Part shown: piece by piece, positions 17,685 to 26,765 of the stretch | How the letters are laid out: each line of letters begins with the position of its first letter | Numbering within the stretch: position 1 is the first letter of the stretch | Source: Moorella glycerini | GTDB taxonomy: Bacteria; Bacillota; DSM-521; Neomoorellales; Neomoorellaceae | DNA length: 64,000 bases | Assembly (NCBI RefSeq): GCF_009735625.1 | Contig: NZ_CP046244.1 | Span: 2,666,001 to 2,730,000, forward strand | Direction of reading: 5' to 3' | Program-made: the position numbers and the translations under genes | The notes under the pieces: generated by a model | Told to the model about the DNA's origin: nothing | The model's input: only the letters and a program-made list of their open reading frames with translations | Database searches by the model: none

Positions 17685-17758
17685 CCACCCGCAGGGCCAT
17701 GGCGTAAAATATACTGCGGCGAATCCAAAAATTTACCGTGGCTAGATTGGGGCTGGGA

Positions 17759-17983
17759 ATGATGAAGGTAGTGATTACTGCCCACGCCAGGAAACGCCTG
17801 CAGGACTTACGCCAGGAACAGATTAATGAGCATGATATCCGGGTAGCAGCTAGAAGCATCCCCGGCCATATACCCACGGCCACCCGTTTTCGGGGTTTTA
17901 TGGCAGCTTCCGGGCGCCCCTTTGACCTGGTGGTGAAAGATGTGCTGGCCGGGCGTCTGGTGATTACCATTATTGGTAAGTAA
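17759..17983 (+). CDS. Small hypothetical protein, possibly DUF4258-like
   Basis: I do not firmly recognise this 74-residue protein. Its layout is a His-Ala-X2-Arg motif near the start (ITAHARKRLQDL), a helix ending in V, then two strands with DLVVKDVLAGRLVITIIG. This resembles the small DUF4258 or RelE-like fold, though sequence identity by eye is weak. ATG 17759 or 17762 are equally possible; GGGCTGGGA upstream is a weak ribosome site. It lies between ribF and the rpsO promoter and has no evident partner gene. Confidence 0.45.
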   Translation: MMKVVITAHARKRLQDLRQEQINEHDIRVAARSIPGHIPTATRFRGFMAASGRPFDLVVKDVLAGRLVITIIGK

Positions 17984-18003
17984 CAGGCAGGCAAAAGGAA
18001 TAG

Positions 18004-18032
18004 TTGCGTTTAGTGCCCGGCCGGCTTATAAT
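18004..18032 (+). promoter_or_regulatory. Sigma-A promoter for rpsO
   Basis: TTGCGT (18004-18009) and TATAAT (18027-18032) are spaced by 17 bases. Transcription would begin near 18040, giving a GC-rich leader of about 80 nt before rpsO, where S15 autoregulation often acts. A defined S15 site is not proven here. Confidence 0.65.
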
Positions 18033-18120
18033 ATAATTAATGAACCCGAGGCGAGGATGAGCGAGGCTCCGACGCTTTTCTTGGCCCGCTGGGGATTTTA
18101 AGGAGAAGGAGGTGACGCCG

Positions 18121-18390
18121 ATGGCCCTGGATCCAGCTAAAAAGAGGGAAATTATCGCCCGCTACCGGCAGCATGAAAATGATACCGGCTCACCGGAAGT
18201 CCAGATTGCCATCCTGACGGAACGCATCAACCACCTGACGGAACACCTGAAGGTGCACCACAAGGACCATCACTCACGCCGGGGTTTGCTGAAAATGGTC
18301 GGTCAACGCCGTGGTTTACTTAACTACCTGCGGGACAACGATATTGAGCGTTACCGGCAAATTGTTGATGCCCTGGGTTTAAGGCGATAA
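18121..18390 (+). CDS. rpsO: 30S ribosomal protein S15
   Basis: S15 (89 residues) binds 16S rRNA early in assembly. The sequence contains the typical [38 protein letters not shown] and [25 protein letters not shown] 18121 has AAGGAGGTGA 6 bases upstream; an ATG-like extension at 18112 is not needed. It has its own promoter and a strong terminator, and precedes pnp as in most bacteria. Confidence 0.97.
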   Translation: MALDPAKKREIIARYRQHENDTGSPEVQIAILTERINHLTEHLKVHHKDHHSRRGLLKMVGQRRGLLNYLRDNDIERYRQIVDALGLRR

Positions 18391-18395
18391 TTTTA

Positions 18396-18425
18396 AGGGG
18401 AGCGGTCAGGCCGCTCCCTTTTTTA
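18396..18425 (+). terminator. Rho-independent terminator after rpsO
   Basis: GGGGAGCGG (18397-18405) pairs with CCGCTCCC (18411-18418) over TCAGG and is followed by TTTTTTAA. Confidence 0.85.
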
Positions 18426-18533
18426 ATGAGTCCTTAACAGTATTTAAGGCGACATTGGAAGGAAATACTATAACAAATGTCGAATGAATTAAAGTTTATT
18501 AATGGCATATTTTAAGGAGGCTATTTAAAACTA

Positions 18534-20771
18534 ATGCAAGGGGTATTACGGAAGACCCTCACCATTGCCGGCCGGGATTTAATCCTGGAAACCGGCCGGC
18601 TGGCCCGCCAGGCCGGTGGTGCCGTCCTGGTTACTTACGGCGGTACCATGGTGCTGGTCACAGCCACGGCTGCCGCCGAACCGCGGGAAGGAATCGATTT
18701 TTTCCCCCTGACGGTTGATTACGAAGAAAGGCTTTATGCTGCCGGCAAAATCCCGGGCGGTTTTATTAAACGGGAAGGCCGTCCCAGCGAAAAGGCCATC
18801 CTCTCGGCCCGGTTGATCGACCGGCCCATCCGGCCCTTATTTCCCAAGTATTATCGTAACGACGTCCATATCGTAGCTACGGTCTTATCGGTAGATCAGG
18901 ATTGCCCGCCCAATGTGGCCGGTATTATTGGCGCTTCGGCCGCCCTGACCATCTCGGCCATTCCCTTTGCGGGGCCCATAGGCGCAGTAAGTGTCGGTTT
19001 AATCGATAACCAGCCGGTTATTAACCCGACCCTGGCTGAAGATGAAAAAAGTTCTTTAAACCTGGTAGTAGCCGGTACGGATACGGCTATTATGATGGTT
19101 GAAGCAGGGGCTAAGGAGGTACCCGAGGACCTGCTGCTGGAATGTATCGTGCAGGCCCATGAAGAGATTAAACGTATTGTGGCTTTTATCAATGATTTTC
19201 GCGCTGAGGCCCTGGAGCTGGGCCTGGCCAGAGAAAAACAGGAGGTGGCCGAGCCCCGCCTGGATCCTGAACTGGAAAGCCAGGTCCGGGAGATTGCCAC
19301 CCCGCGCCTGCGGGAAGCTATTTACAGCAGCCGCGATGAAAAGCTCGTCAAGCAGGAAAGGGAAAGGCGGCTGGAGGCCTGCCGGGAAGAGATACAGAAC
19401 CTGGTGCTGGCCGGCAAAGAAGAGATGCTGGCGGAGCACCCGGAGGTACCTCGCCTGGTCAATGATTTAATTAGCAAAATAGAGAAGGAAATTGTCCGGA
19501 GAATGATCCTTACCGAAGGCATCAGGATCGACGGCCGCGCCCTGGATGAGATCCGGCCCATTACCTGTGAAGTAGGGGTATTGAGCCGCACCCATGGTTC
19601 GGGGCTGTTTACCCGGGGCGAAACCCAGGTATTAACGGTAACTACCCTGGGCCCCATCAGCGATGAGCAGATCCTGGACGACCTGGGGGTAGACGAGTCC
19701 AAACGCTATATGCACCATTATAACTTCCCGCCCTACAGTGTCGGGGAAGCGCGGCCCATCCGTGCCCCCGGGCGCCGGGAAATCGGCCACGGGGCCCTGG
19801 CGGAACGGGCCCTGGAACCCATGATCCCCCCGGAGGAAGAATTTCCCTATGCCATTCGCCTGGTTTCCGAGGTCCTGGGTTCCAACGGCTCCACTTCCAT
19901 GGGCAGCGTCTGCGGCAGTACCCTGGCCCTCATGGACGCCGGCGTGCCCATTAAGGCGCCGGTGGCCGGGGTGGCCATGGGCCTGGTCAAGGAAGGGGAC
20001 CGGGTAGCCGTGTTGACGGACATCCAGGGGATTGAGGATGCCCTGGGCGATATGGATTTTAAAGTTGCGGGCACCAAAAACGGGATTACGGCCTTACAGA
20101 TGGATATTAAAATTCCCGGTATAGACCGGGCCATTTTAGAACGGGCCCTGGAACAGGCCCGGCGGGGACGCCTGTTCATCCTGGATAAGATCCTCGCCAC
20201 CATCCCGGAACCCCGGCCGGAGTTATCACCCTATGCTCCAAGGATGCTGACCATGACCATTGATCCCGATAAAATCCGGGATATCATCGGCCCGGGTGGC
20301 AAGATTATCAAAAAGATTATTGAAGAAACCGGCGTGGAGATTGATGTCGAAGACGACGGCCGTATCTTTATCGCTTCTACCGATGCCGCCAAAGGGAAAC
20401 GGGCGGTAGAGATTATCGAAGCCCTGACCCAGGAAGTGGAAACGGGTAAAGTCTATAACGGCAAGGTGACCAGGATAACTGATTTTGGTGCCTTTGTAGA
20501 AGTCATCCCCGGCGTCCTGGGCATGCCCGGCAAAGAGGGCCTGGTGCACATCTCCCAGCTGGCCAATGAACGGGTGGCAAAGGTGGAAGACGTGGTCCAG
20601 GAGGGCGACTATATCCTGGTCAAGGCCATTGGCTTTGACCCCCAGGGCCGGCTGAAACTTTCCCGTAAAGAAGCCCTGCAGCAGGCGGTTGCTGAAGGGG
20701 GCGGGCGCCATTTTCGCCGGCAGGGCCGGGACGGCGGTAACCGGAGTTTTAACACCCGGCGGCCGCGCTAG
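18534..20771 (+). CDS. pnp: Polynucleotide phosphorylase
   Basis: PNPase degrades RNA 3' to 5' with phosphate. The 745-residue protein has the two RNase PH domains (first: [21 protein letters not shown], about 15-145; second: [35 protein letters not shown], about 322-540), an intervening helical domain, a KH domain ([24 protein letters not shown], about 585-640) and an S1 domain ([20 protein letters not shown], about 643-715). The C-terminus is a short Arg/Gly tail. ATG 18534 has AAGGAGG at 18514-18520, a rather long 13-base spacing. Confidence 0.97.
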   Translation: MQGVLRKTLTIAGRDLILETGRLARQAGGAVLVTYGGTMVLVTATAAAEPREGIDFFPLTVDYEERLYAAGKIPGGFIKREGRPSEKAILSARLIDRPIRPLFPKYYRNDVHIVATVLSVDQDCPPNVAGIIGASAALTISAIPFAGPIGAVSVGLIDNQPVINPTLAEDEKSSLNLVVAGTDTAIMMVEAGAKEVPEDLLLECIVQAHEEIKRIVAFINDFRAEALELGLAREKQEVAEPRLDPELESQVREIATPRLREAIYSSRDEKLVKQERERRLEACREEIQNLVLAGKEEMLAEHPEVPRLVNDLISKIEKEIVRRMILTEGIRIDGRALDEIRPITCEVGVLSRTHGSGLFTRGETQVLTVTTLGPISDEQILDDLGVDESKRYMHHYNFPPYSVGEARPIRAPGRREIGHGALAERALEPMIPPEEEFPYAIRLVSEVLGSNGSTSMGSVCGSTLALMDAGVPIKAPVAGVAMGLVKEGDRVAVLTDIQGIEDALGDMDFKVAGTKNGITALQMDIKIPGIDRAILERALEQARRGRLFILDKILATIPEPRPELSPYAPRMLTMTIDPDKIRDIIGPGGKIIKKIIEETGVEIDVEDDGRIFIASTDAAKGKRAVEIIEALTQEVETGKVYNGKVTRITDFGAFVEVIPGVLGMPGKEGLVHISQLANERVAKVEDVVQEGDYILVKAIGFDPQGRLKLSRKEALQQAVAEGGGRHFRRQGRDGGNRSFNTRRPR

Positions 20772-20844
20772 CGGGCAAGTCTGATTATGGCCGGACGGGC
20801 ATATACATTGATCAGTACTTGCTGAAATAAAGGTGGTGCGGTCA

Positions 20845-21561
20845 ATGTATGTGCTCTACTACCGGCGGCAGTGGCTGCGGCGGTTAGGGGTTTTACTGGC
20901 CCTGGGGTTTTTGCTTGCCTTAAGTTTTACAGCCTGGCGCTGGCTTACGGGAGGAGCAGTACCGGCCATGAAAACCCAGCCCATTTACCAGGGTGACCCG
21001 GGACGCAAGGCCGTGGCCCTGACCTTTACCATTGACTGGGGAGAAGAATACCTGCCGGCCATTTTGACGGCCCTGCAGCAGGCCGGGGCGCGGGCCACCT
21101 TCTTTCCCACCGGCCAGTGGGCCGGCCGCCACCCGGAGCTGGTGCGGCAGATGCTGGCCGGCGGTCATGAAATAGGTAACCATGGCCAGAGCCATCCCCA
21201 TCCCGACAATTTAAGCCGGGAGGAGAATCGCCGGGACATCCAGGCAGGAGAAGCCACCCTGATGGCCATCACCGGCAAGAAACCGGTCCTCTACTCTCCT
21301 CCCTACGGTGAGAGCAAACCCCAGGTGGTAGCAGCGGCGGGGGACCTGGGTTATAAATTTATCATGTGGACCATCAATACCGGGGATTACCTGCCCAACA
21401 CCAGGCCAGATGATATCCTGGCGACGGTAATCCCCAAATGCCAGAACGGCGCTATTGTCCTGCTGCACCCAACCGAACCGACAAGCAAAGCCCTGCCGGA
21501 GCTCCTGAAACAACTGCAACAACGGGGCTATGCCCTGGTAACAGTTTCCGAGATCCTTTAA
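20845..21561 (+). CDS. Polysaccharide deacetylase-like protein (YlxY-type)
   Basis: The 238-residue protein has an N-terminal membrane anchor (residues about 10-32) and a NodB-type deacetylase domain. The first catalytic motif, normally TFDDG, appears as TFTIDWGEEY, so the usual metal-binding Asp pair is altered. The later motifs are GHEIGNHGQSHPHP and YSPPYGE, and the last is IVLLHP. Position directly after pnp and before an M16 peptidase matches ylxY of Bacillus. ATG 20845 has AAAGGTGGTG 7 bases upstream. It may act on peptidoglycan in sporulation, but loss of the canonical motif leaves activity uncertain. Confidence 0.85.
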   Translation: MYVLYYRRQWLRRLGVLLALGFLLALSFTAWRWLTGGAVPAMKTQPIYQGDPGRKAVALTFTIDWGEEYLPAILTALQQAGARATFFPTGQWAGRHPELVRQMLAGGHEIGNHGQSHPHPDNLSREENRRDIQAGEATLMAITGKKPVLYSPPYGESKPQVVAAAGDLGYKFIMWTINTGDYLPNTRPDDILATVIPKCQNGAIVLLHPTEPTSKALPELLKQLQQRGYALVTVSEIL

Positions 21562-21651
21562 ACGAGCAGGTGCCGCTTTTTTTATAAGGCCGGCCTTCCC
21601 TGGATATAATAAACCCTGTTTAATGAAAATTTTCCGGGGAGGGAAGGCCTG

Positions 21652-22770
21652 TTGCGCAGGCTTGCTTGCGGGCTGCTTCTTATCATAGTTTGCTTATTCT
21701 GGTCCGGGGCGGCAAAGGCTGCCGGTGAACCTTACCTCACGGCACCGGCAGCTATTTTGATGGAAGCCAGTACCGGCCAGGTGCTGTATGAGCACGGCGC
21801 CAGGAAAGAGCGGCCACCGGCCAGTACGACGAAGATCATGACCGCCATCCTGGCCCTGGAACTGGGCCGGCTGGATACCCCCGTTAAGGTAAGCAAGTAT
21901 GCTGCCACCACACCCGGGGCCAGTATTTACTTAACTACGGGAGAAGTAGTAAAACTGGGCGACCTGGTTAAAGGCGCCCTGCTCAATTCCGGCAATGACG
22001 CTACCGTAGCCATTGCCGAAAGCCTGGCCGGTACGGAAGAGGATTTTGCCTGGCTCATGAACCGCAAAGCCCGGCAACTGGGGGCCAACCATACCCATTT
22101 TAACAATCCCCATGGCCTGCCTGACCCGGGCCATTATACTACCGCCTACGACCTGGCCCTCATAGCCCGTTACGCCCTGGGTAACCCCGTCTTTCGCCGG
22201 TTAGTAGCGACGCAGGAGGACCAGATCCCGGCGCCGGATGGCGTGCGTTACCTCTATAATACCAACCGCCTGCTGGGTTCCTATCCCGGTGCCGACGGGG
22301 TTAAAACGGGTACGACCGACGCCGCTGGCCAGTGCCTGGTCGCCTCGGCTACCAGGGAGGGTCGCCAGCTTATCGCCGTCGTCCTGGGCAGTTCCGACCG
22401 CTACGCCGATGCCCGCGCCCTGCTGGATTATGGCTTTAATGGCTTTTATACCGAAACAGCCAGGGCCGGGGAACCTGCCGGCCAGGTGTATGTCAAAAAC
22501 GGGGAAGTGATAAGCGTTCCCGTCACACCGGTCATGACGGCCGGTTTTACCGTTCCTATGGACCAGGCAGCTTTACTGGAAAAGCGTGTGCTCCTGCCAG
22601 CTTTTGTCAAAGCTCCCATTAGCAAAGGGCAGGAACTGGGCCGGGTAAAAATCCTGTTCCAGGGCCGGGAGGTTGCCAGCGCTACCCTGGTGGCCACCCG
22701 GGAGGTGGCTGCCCTGCCCTGGTGGTCACGCCTGCCCCTGGCAGCAAGTTTTTCCGGGGAGAGGACATAA
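21652..22770 (+). CDS. D-alanyl-D-alanine carboxypeptidase (DacF/PBP5-type)
   Basis: This penicillin-binding protein trims the terminal D-Ala of peptidoglycan stem peptides. The 372-residue precursor starts with a Sec signal peptide (residues 1-24, ending AAKA-AG). The active-site triad is complete: STTK (serine nucleophile with SxxK), SGN and KTGTT. A C-terminal PBP5-type beta domain and an amphipathic end (PWWSRLPLAASF) follow. TTG 21652 is used, with GGGGAGGG upstream. The location between ylxY and the M16 peptidase suggests a sporulation or envelope role, as with DacF or DacB. Confidence 0.93.
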   Translation: MRRLACGLLLIIVCLFWSGAAKAAGEPYLTAPAAILMEASTGQVLYEHGARKERPPASTTKIMTAILALELGRLDTPVKVSKYAATTPGASIYLTTGEVVKLGDLVKGALLNSGNDATVAIAESLAGTEEDFAWLMNRKARQLGANHTHFNNPHGLPDPGHYTTAYDLALIARYALGNPVFRRLVATQEDQIPAPDGVRYLYNTNRLLGSYPGADGVKTGTTDAAGQCLVASATREGRQLIAVVLGSSDRYADARALLDYGFNGFYTETARAGEPAGQVYVKNGEVISVPVTPVMTAGFTVPMDQAALLEKRVLLPAFVKAPISKGQELGRVKILFQGREVASATLVATREVAALPWWSRLPLAASFSGERT

Positions 22771-22817
22771 CCGGCCCGGTGAAGAAATAAAGACAGAAAA
22801 AAGTTAGGGGGAAGGGA

Positions 22818-24083
22818 ATGTACCAGAAGAATATCCTTGCTAACGGCATCCGGGTGGTGAGCGAAGAGGTTCCCTTTGCCAATTCCATAGCCCTGGGGGT
22901 ATGGGTGCGTACCGGTTCCCGCAATGAAGACGAAACCAACCAGGGCGTTTCCCATTTTCTGGAGCACCTGTTGTTTAAGGGGACAACCAGGCGGACGGCC
23001 CGGCAGATAGCCGAGGAACTGGAAGCAGTCGGGGGAGTAATCAACGCCTTTACGACGAAAGAATATACCTGCTTTTACAGCCGGGTGCTGGCCGAACACA
23101 TGGACCTGGCCATCGACGTTTTGAGCGACATGCTTTTTAACTCCCTCCTGGCTGGCGAGGATATCGAAAAAGAGAAAAAGGTCATCCTGGAAGAAATCAA
23201 GATGTATGAGGATTCCCCCGATGAACTGGTTCATGACCTCTTCGCCCAGACCATCTGGCCCGGGCATCCCCTGGGACGGGCCATTCTGGGTACTTATGAA
23301 TCGGCAACCAATTTAAACCGGGATATCATTTACCGTTACTACCAGGAACAGTATAACAGCGCCAATATCGTCCTGGCGGCAGCGGGGAAATTTAACACTG
23401 CTGAACTGGTTACCAAATTGCAGGCGGCCTTCGGCCTGAAAACCTGCCCCGGGAAGCAGGGGGAATACCTGCCGCCCCACAGCCAGGCCAGGGTGAGTAT
23501 TAACATTAAAGATACGGAGCAAGTGCAGATCTGCCTGGGAGTGCCGGGGCTACCCCAGGATGATGGGGCCATTTATGCCCTGCAGGCCCTGAATAATATC
23601 CTGGGTGGGGGCCTGAGTTCCCGCCTGTTCCAGCTCATCCGTGAAGAACAGGCCCTGGCCTATTCCGTATACTCCTACCATGCCGGTTTTAGTGACAGCG
23701 GCCTGTTTACCGTTTATGCTGGTACCAGCCCGGATAATTACTGTCAGGTAGTAGGGTTGATTTTGGAGGAACTTGCTTCCTTAAAAAACAAAGGGGTAAC
23801 GACCCAAGAATTGAAGCGAACCAAGGACCAGATCCGCGGCAATTTGCTCCTTGGCCAGGAGAATGTCAACCATCGCATGAGCCGGCTGGGTAAGACGGAA
23901 CTCACCTTTGGCAGGGTAATTACCGCGGAAGAAGTAATCGAGCGGTTGAATGAGGTAACTGAAGAAGATGTCCAGGCCATCGCCAGGCGTATCTTCCAGC
24001 CGGAATTTTTATCCCTGACCACCCTGGGACCGGAAGTTGAACCACTGGACCTGGCCGAGCGCGCCCGCCAGGCCGGGATATAG
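22818..24083 (+). CDS. M16 zinc peptidase (MlpA/YmxG-type)
   Basis: The 421-residue protein is an insulinase-family metallopeptidase. The inverted zinc motif HFLEH lies near residue 50, with the distal Glu within the following helix (EYTCFYSRV..EHMDLAIDVLSDM). The C-terminal M16 half includes GGGLSSRLFQLIREEQALAYSVYSYHAGF, typical of this subfamily. ATG 22818 follows AGGGGGAAGGG. This gene is the usual neighbour of ylxY and ymxH in Firmicutes. Its physiological substrate is unknown. Confidence 0.92.
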   Translation: MYQKNILANGIRVVSEEVPFANSIALGVWVRTGSRNEDETNQGVSHFLEHLLFKGTTRRTARQIAEELEAVGGVINAFTTKEYTCFYSRVLAEHMDLAIDVLSDMLFNSLLAGEDIEKEKKVILEEIKMYEDSPDELVHDLFAQTIWPGHPLGRAILGTYESATNLNRDIIYRYYQEQYNSANIVLAAAGKFNTAELVTKLQAAFGLKTCPGKQGEYLPPHSQARVSINIKDTEQVQICLGVPGLPQDDGAIYALQALNNILGGGLSSRLFQLIREEQALAYSVYSYHAGFSDSGLFTVYAGTSPDNYCQVVGLILEELASLKNKGVTTQELKRTKDQIRGNLLLGQENVNHRMSRLGKTELTFGRVITAEEVIERLNEVTEEDVQAIARRIFQPEFLSLTTLGPEVEPLDLAERARQAGI

Positions 24084-24169
24084 GTTGGAAACTGGCGGGC
24101 GCGTAGTGTTTCAAGGGGCGCAAAGACATTCACCAATTAAACGAATGTTATACTGGGAGGAGCAGCCGG

Positions 24170-24547
24170 ATGGATCGTTTAGAGCATATCTTTACCCTCC
24201 AGGAACGCTTCGACCGGGACCTGGCCCAGCGGCGGCAGCTGCCGGATTACAGCCCGGCGGAGTGGATCCAGAAGGAAGTCCTGGCCATGGTCGCCGAACT
24301 GGGAGAACTCCTGGAGGAAGTAAATTTTAAATGGTGGAAGAATCCCCATCCCCTGGACCACGAAGCCATCAAGGGCGAACTCGTCGATATCCTCCACTTT
24401 CTCGTCAGCATGTGCCTCAAAGCCGGCATTACGGCGGAGGAATTTTACCAGGCCTACCTCATCAAAAATCAGGAAAACTTTCGCCGGCAGCAGGGATTAA
24501 CGGACCGGCGGGAATATGCCGCCGCCAGGGAGGACAAGGAAGCATAA
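24170..24547 (+). CDS. dUTPase/MazG-like NTP pyrophosphohydrolase
   Basis: The 125-residue all-alpha protein has the EVLAMVAELGELLEEVNFKWWK and HEAIKGELVDILHFLVSMCLKAGIT motifs: two helices, each with metal-binding acidic residues (ExxE and ExxD), as in dimeric dUTPases and MazG-type hydrolases. It probably hydrolyses dUTP or another nucleotide to the monophosphate, protecting DNA. The ATG at 24170 follows GGGAGGAG. It sits between the M16 peptidase and a small membrane protein. Confidence 0.85.
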   Translation: MDRLEHIFTLQERFDRDLAQRRQLPDYSPAEWIQKEVLAMVAELGELLEEVNFKWWKNPHPLDHEAIKGELVDILHFLVSMCLKAGITAEEFYQAYLIKNQENFRRQQGLTDRREYAAAREDKEA

Positions 24548-24555
24548 AATAATTG

Positions 24556-24585
24556 TCTCCCTTCATATCCTGTAATGAAGGGAGA
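24556..24585 (+). promoter_or_regulatory. Hairpin covering a ribosome-binding site
   Basis: TCTCCCTTCAT (24556-24566) and ATGAAGGGAGA (24575-24585) form a perfect 11-bp stem with an 8-base loop. The right arm contains the GAAGGGAG ribosome site of the membrane-protein gene starting at 24594. The arrangement would hide the site until melted or bound. Confidence 0.6.
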
Positions 24586-24593
24586 TGGAACTT

Positions 24594-24908
24594 ATGCCGA
24601 CGATACTCTTTTTCTTAGCCCTGTTGTTGCTTTTTATCCTGGCCGTACGGGTTAAGGTGGGCTTTTACCGCAGCAGCAACGTGGAAGCGGTGGCCAGCCC
24701 CGTTTCCCGAGCCCTGGCCGAACTGGTAGCCATCGCCGGGGGTATCTACCTCTCCCTGGTCCTCCTGGTTAGTTTTTTAAAAATCAACCTGCCGGAAGCC
24801 ATAGCCATTGGTAAGCTGGCGGTCGACCCCCTGGCCGTTGTCGCCCTGGTAATAGCTCTCCTCCAGCCCCTGGTGCTGGGTTTCTGGCCGCGGCTGAAGG
24901 GGCGGTAG
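24594..24908 (+). CDS. Small integral membrane protein of unknown function
   Basis: I do not recognise a family. The 104-residue protein has three predicted hydrophobic segments: about residues 2-18 (TILFFLALLLLFILAV), 44-62 (AELVAIAGGIYLSLVLLV) and 76-95 (VDPLAVVALVIALLQPLVLG), with short polar links and a basic end. ATG 24594 is favoured because AAGGGAG lies about 10 bases upstream; ATG 24585 overlaps that site. It is 6 bases before the ymxH-like gene, so they are likely co-expressed. Confidence 0.7.
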   Translation: MPTILFFLALLLLFILAVRVKVGFYRSSNVEAVASPVSRALAELVAIAGGIYLSLVLLVSFLKINLPEAIAIGKLAVDPLAVVALVIALLQPLVLGFWPRLKGR

Positions 24909-24914
24909 GGGTTC

Positions 24915-25181
24915 ATGCGCCTGTCGGAACTCCTGGGCAAGGAAATAATTAACCTTTACGACGGCTCCCGCCTGGGGCAGATCGGTGACGCCGACCTGGT
25001 CCTGGACCTGGCCGGGGGGACCATTGCGGCCATTGTCCTGCCTGCGAGGGGGAGATGGCTACCTTTCTTTGGCAGCCGCCAGGAGATGGTGATCCCCTGG
25101 GAAGCCGTTCATAAGGTTGGCACCGAAGTAGTTGTTGTCAGCCTGGACCCCACCTACAGCCGCCGGCGCGAGAAAGATTGA
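24915..25181 (+). CDS. ymxH: PRC-barrel sporulation protein, YlmC/YmxH family
   Basis: The 88-residue PRC-barrel protein shows MRLSELLGKEIINLYDGSRLGQIGDADLVLD, the family start, and VIPWEAVHKVGTEVVVV near the end. YlmC/YmxH proteins are sporulation-associated and of unclear biochemistry. In Bacillus ymxH leads into spoVFA; here the same order continues only after a 3.3-kb insertion. The last codons lie in an 18-bp sequence repeated at 28448. Confidence 0.88.
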   Translation: MRLSELLGKEIINLYDGSRLGQIGDADLVLDLAGGTIAAIVLPARGRWLPFFGSRQEMVIPWEAVHKVGTEVVVVSLDPTYSRRREKD

Positions 25182-25182
25182 C
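25165..25182. repeat. 18-bp direct repeat, left copy
   Basis: GGCGCGAGAAAGATTGAC covers the end of the ymxH-like gene and is repeated exactly at 28448-28465. The two copies bracket the foreign patch between ymxH and the dapB riboswitch. Confidence 0.85.
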
Positions 25183-25617
25183 GCAGGGGTTGGTGGGTAG
25201 CCCCCTGGCGAATTTTCTCGCGGGCTGTCAACTTACCGGGCAAAAGAACATCGTCATCGAGCCGTAATATGGTGCTGCCAAGAGGAGAGGAGATGCATCG
25301 CTTTACCAAAATTTTTACCTTAAAACGAGTTACCAAAGGAGGAAAAAAATACCTGTGTCAAATATAGACGATAAAATCGATAAAATATAATTATATAATT
25401 TAAAAAGGTGAACGAACATGAGTAATAGCATGGAGATTACCAATAAATGTAAATGGGGGAGGGGGGATATTATTACCATAAAACCCTCTTATTGGTAATT
25501 AACCTTAGGAGTTGTTTTTTTCTTTTCCTTTTCCCTTGTTTCCCACGCGGTAAAATCCCGCCTACAAACTTTCCTTTCTCTTAACCTTTTCTTTCTCTTA
25601 CCAAAGTAATATTATTT
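25183..25617. other. Intergenic stretch at the left of the inserted patch
   Basis: No complete gene is visible. An AT-rich stretch (25370-25402) and AAAAAGGTGAACGAAC precede an ATG at 25418 that opens only 26 codons (to 25498). This may be the original start of the chemotaxis receptor whose end lies downstream. A perfect 11-bp inverted repeat ATTACCAATAA/TTATTGGTAAT (25436-25446 and 25489-25499) spans 64 bp and could be an IS-end relic. The rest shows only pyrimidine-rich sequence (25508-25600). Confidence 0.5.
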
Positions 25618-26151
25618 AGCGGTATCGCCGACCAGACCAACCTCCTGGCCTTGAACGCCGCCATCGAGGCCGCCCGGGCCGGCGAGCAGGGCCGGGGGTT
25701 CGCCGTGGTGGCGGAAGAAGTAAGAAAGCTCGCCGAGCAGTCCCTTCAGGCGGCGCAGGAAATAGCTTCCCTTATCCGCCAGGTCCAGGAAGACACCGGC
25801 AAGGCGGTGCAGGCCATGGAAAGCAACGTCCGCGTGGTGGAAAGCGGCGGCCAGGTGATCGCGGAAGGGGCGGGAGCCTTCCAGCAAATCGAGGAGGACG
25901 TGAATGGCGTCTCCCAGCAGATCCAGGAAGTTTCCCGCTCTACAGAAGAACTGGCCAGGTTGAGCGAAGATATGGTCAACGCCATCAAGGCTATCGGCGA
26001 AATCGCCCAGCAGGTGGCCGAAGCCGGCCAAAGTATGGCTTCCAGCACCGAGGAACAATCGGCTTCCATTGAAGAACTCGCTTCGTCTGCCGAATCCCTT
26101 GCCAGCCTGGGCCAGCAACTGCGGCAAGCGATTTCCCAGTTCAAATTGTGA
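25618..26151 (+). pseudogene. Methyl-accepting chemotaxis protein, signalling-domain remnant
   Basis: The frame encodes [42 protein letters not shown], the highly conserved hairpin tip of chemotaxis receptors that binds CheA and CheW, followed by about 130 residues of coiled-coil with Gln/Glu methylation-type positions. The ligand-binding, membrane and HAMP parts and the descending half of the coil are missing, and no start codon with a ribosome site leads into the conserved motif. The nearest usable start, TTG 25651, would give an isolated fragment. It lies immediately before cheW. Confidence 0.8.
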
Positions 26152-26165
26152 GGAAGGTGAGGCAC

Positions 26166-26594
26166 GTGCAGGAACAAGTGGTCGCCTTTCAGCTGGCCGA
26201 GCAAATTTACGGGCTGGAGATCAACAGTGTGCGGGAGATCATCCGCTTCCAACCAGTCATGTCCATCCCCGAAGCGCCGCAATATATTTCCGGGGTCATC
26301 TCCCTGCGCCGCCGCTTTGGTTTACCGGGTGTCAAGGAGGAGGCGAGTTCGCGCATCATCATCTTGGACCTACCCGGAGTTACGGCTGGGATTCAGGTCG
26401 ACGCGGTACTGGAGGTCCTGCGGTTGGAAAAGGGGGAGATTGAGGCGGTACCGTTACTGGCCGTGGGACAGGGTGCCGATTTTGTCAGGGGCGTGGCCCG
26501 CTGGCGGGAGCGCCTGATCCTCCTCCTTGAGGGAGCTAAGCTTCTCACGGAACGCGAAAAAGAGGTAATGGCCAATCTAGCTGCCGCTGGATGA
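26166..26594 (+). CDS. cheW: CheW-like chemotaxis coupling protein with internal deletion
   Basis: CheW couples receptors to the CheA kinase. The 142-residue product shows VVAFQLAEQIYGLEINSVREIIRF, APQYISGVISLR, GIQVDAVLEVLRL and the LILLLEGAKLL ending. Between GVISLR and RRFGLPG the usual segment of about ten residues (G-x-VIP-VVDLR) is missing in frame, probably by recombination between nearby CTGCGC copies. The lost strand belongs to the core beta-barrel, so function is doubtful. GTG 26166 has AGGAAGGTGAGG upstream. Confidence 0.8.
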   Translation: MQEQVVAFQLAEQIYGLEINSVREIIRFQPVMSIPEAPQYISGVISLRRRFGLPGVKEEASSRIIILDLPGVTAGIQVDAVLEVLRLEKGEIEAVPLLAVGQGADFVRGVARWRERLILLLEGAKLLTEREKEVMANLAAAG

Positions 26595-26709
26595 TGGTAA
26601 AAGCCGTTATTAACATTACCAAAATAGGAGTTAGGCGGTTCTCGCAACGAGGGGGCCGCCTCTAATGTTTGTGCGCCCGGCATGGGCGTTAACTTGATGG
26701 TGAAACAAC

Positions 26710-26745
26710 AAGACCCGCCTCAGCGGATAAGGCGGGTCTTTCCCT
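26710..26745. terminator. Bidirectional terminator
   Basis: AAGACCCGCCT (26710-26720) pairs perfectly with AGGCGGGTCTT (26730-26740). It lies between convergent genes, cheW on plus and the Rpn gene on minus, with a T run on the plus side. Confidence 0.8.
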
Positions 26746-26765
26746 TAATTTACGAGAGACAAAAA

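Noticed and set aside
18040-18105. S15 autoregulatory leader structure
   Set aside because: The leader is GC-rich and may fold, but no recognised S15-binding motif could be shown by eye.
25154-25336. Minus-strand frame of 60 codons after ymxH
   Set aside because: It contains a protein-like stretch (LDDDVLLPGKLTAREKI), but it has no ribosome site and overlaps the end of ymxH; too little to call.
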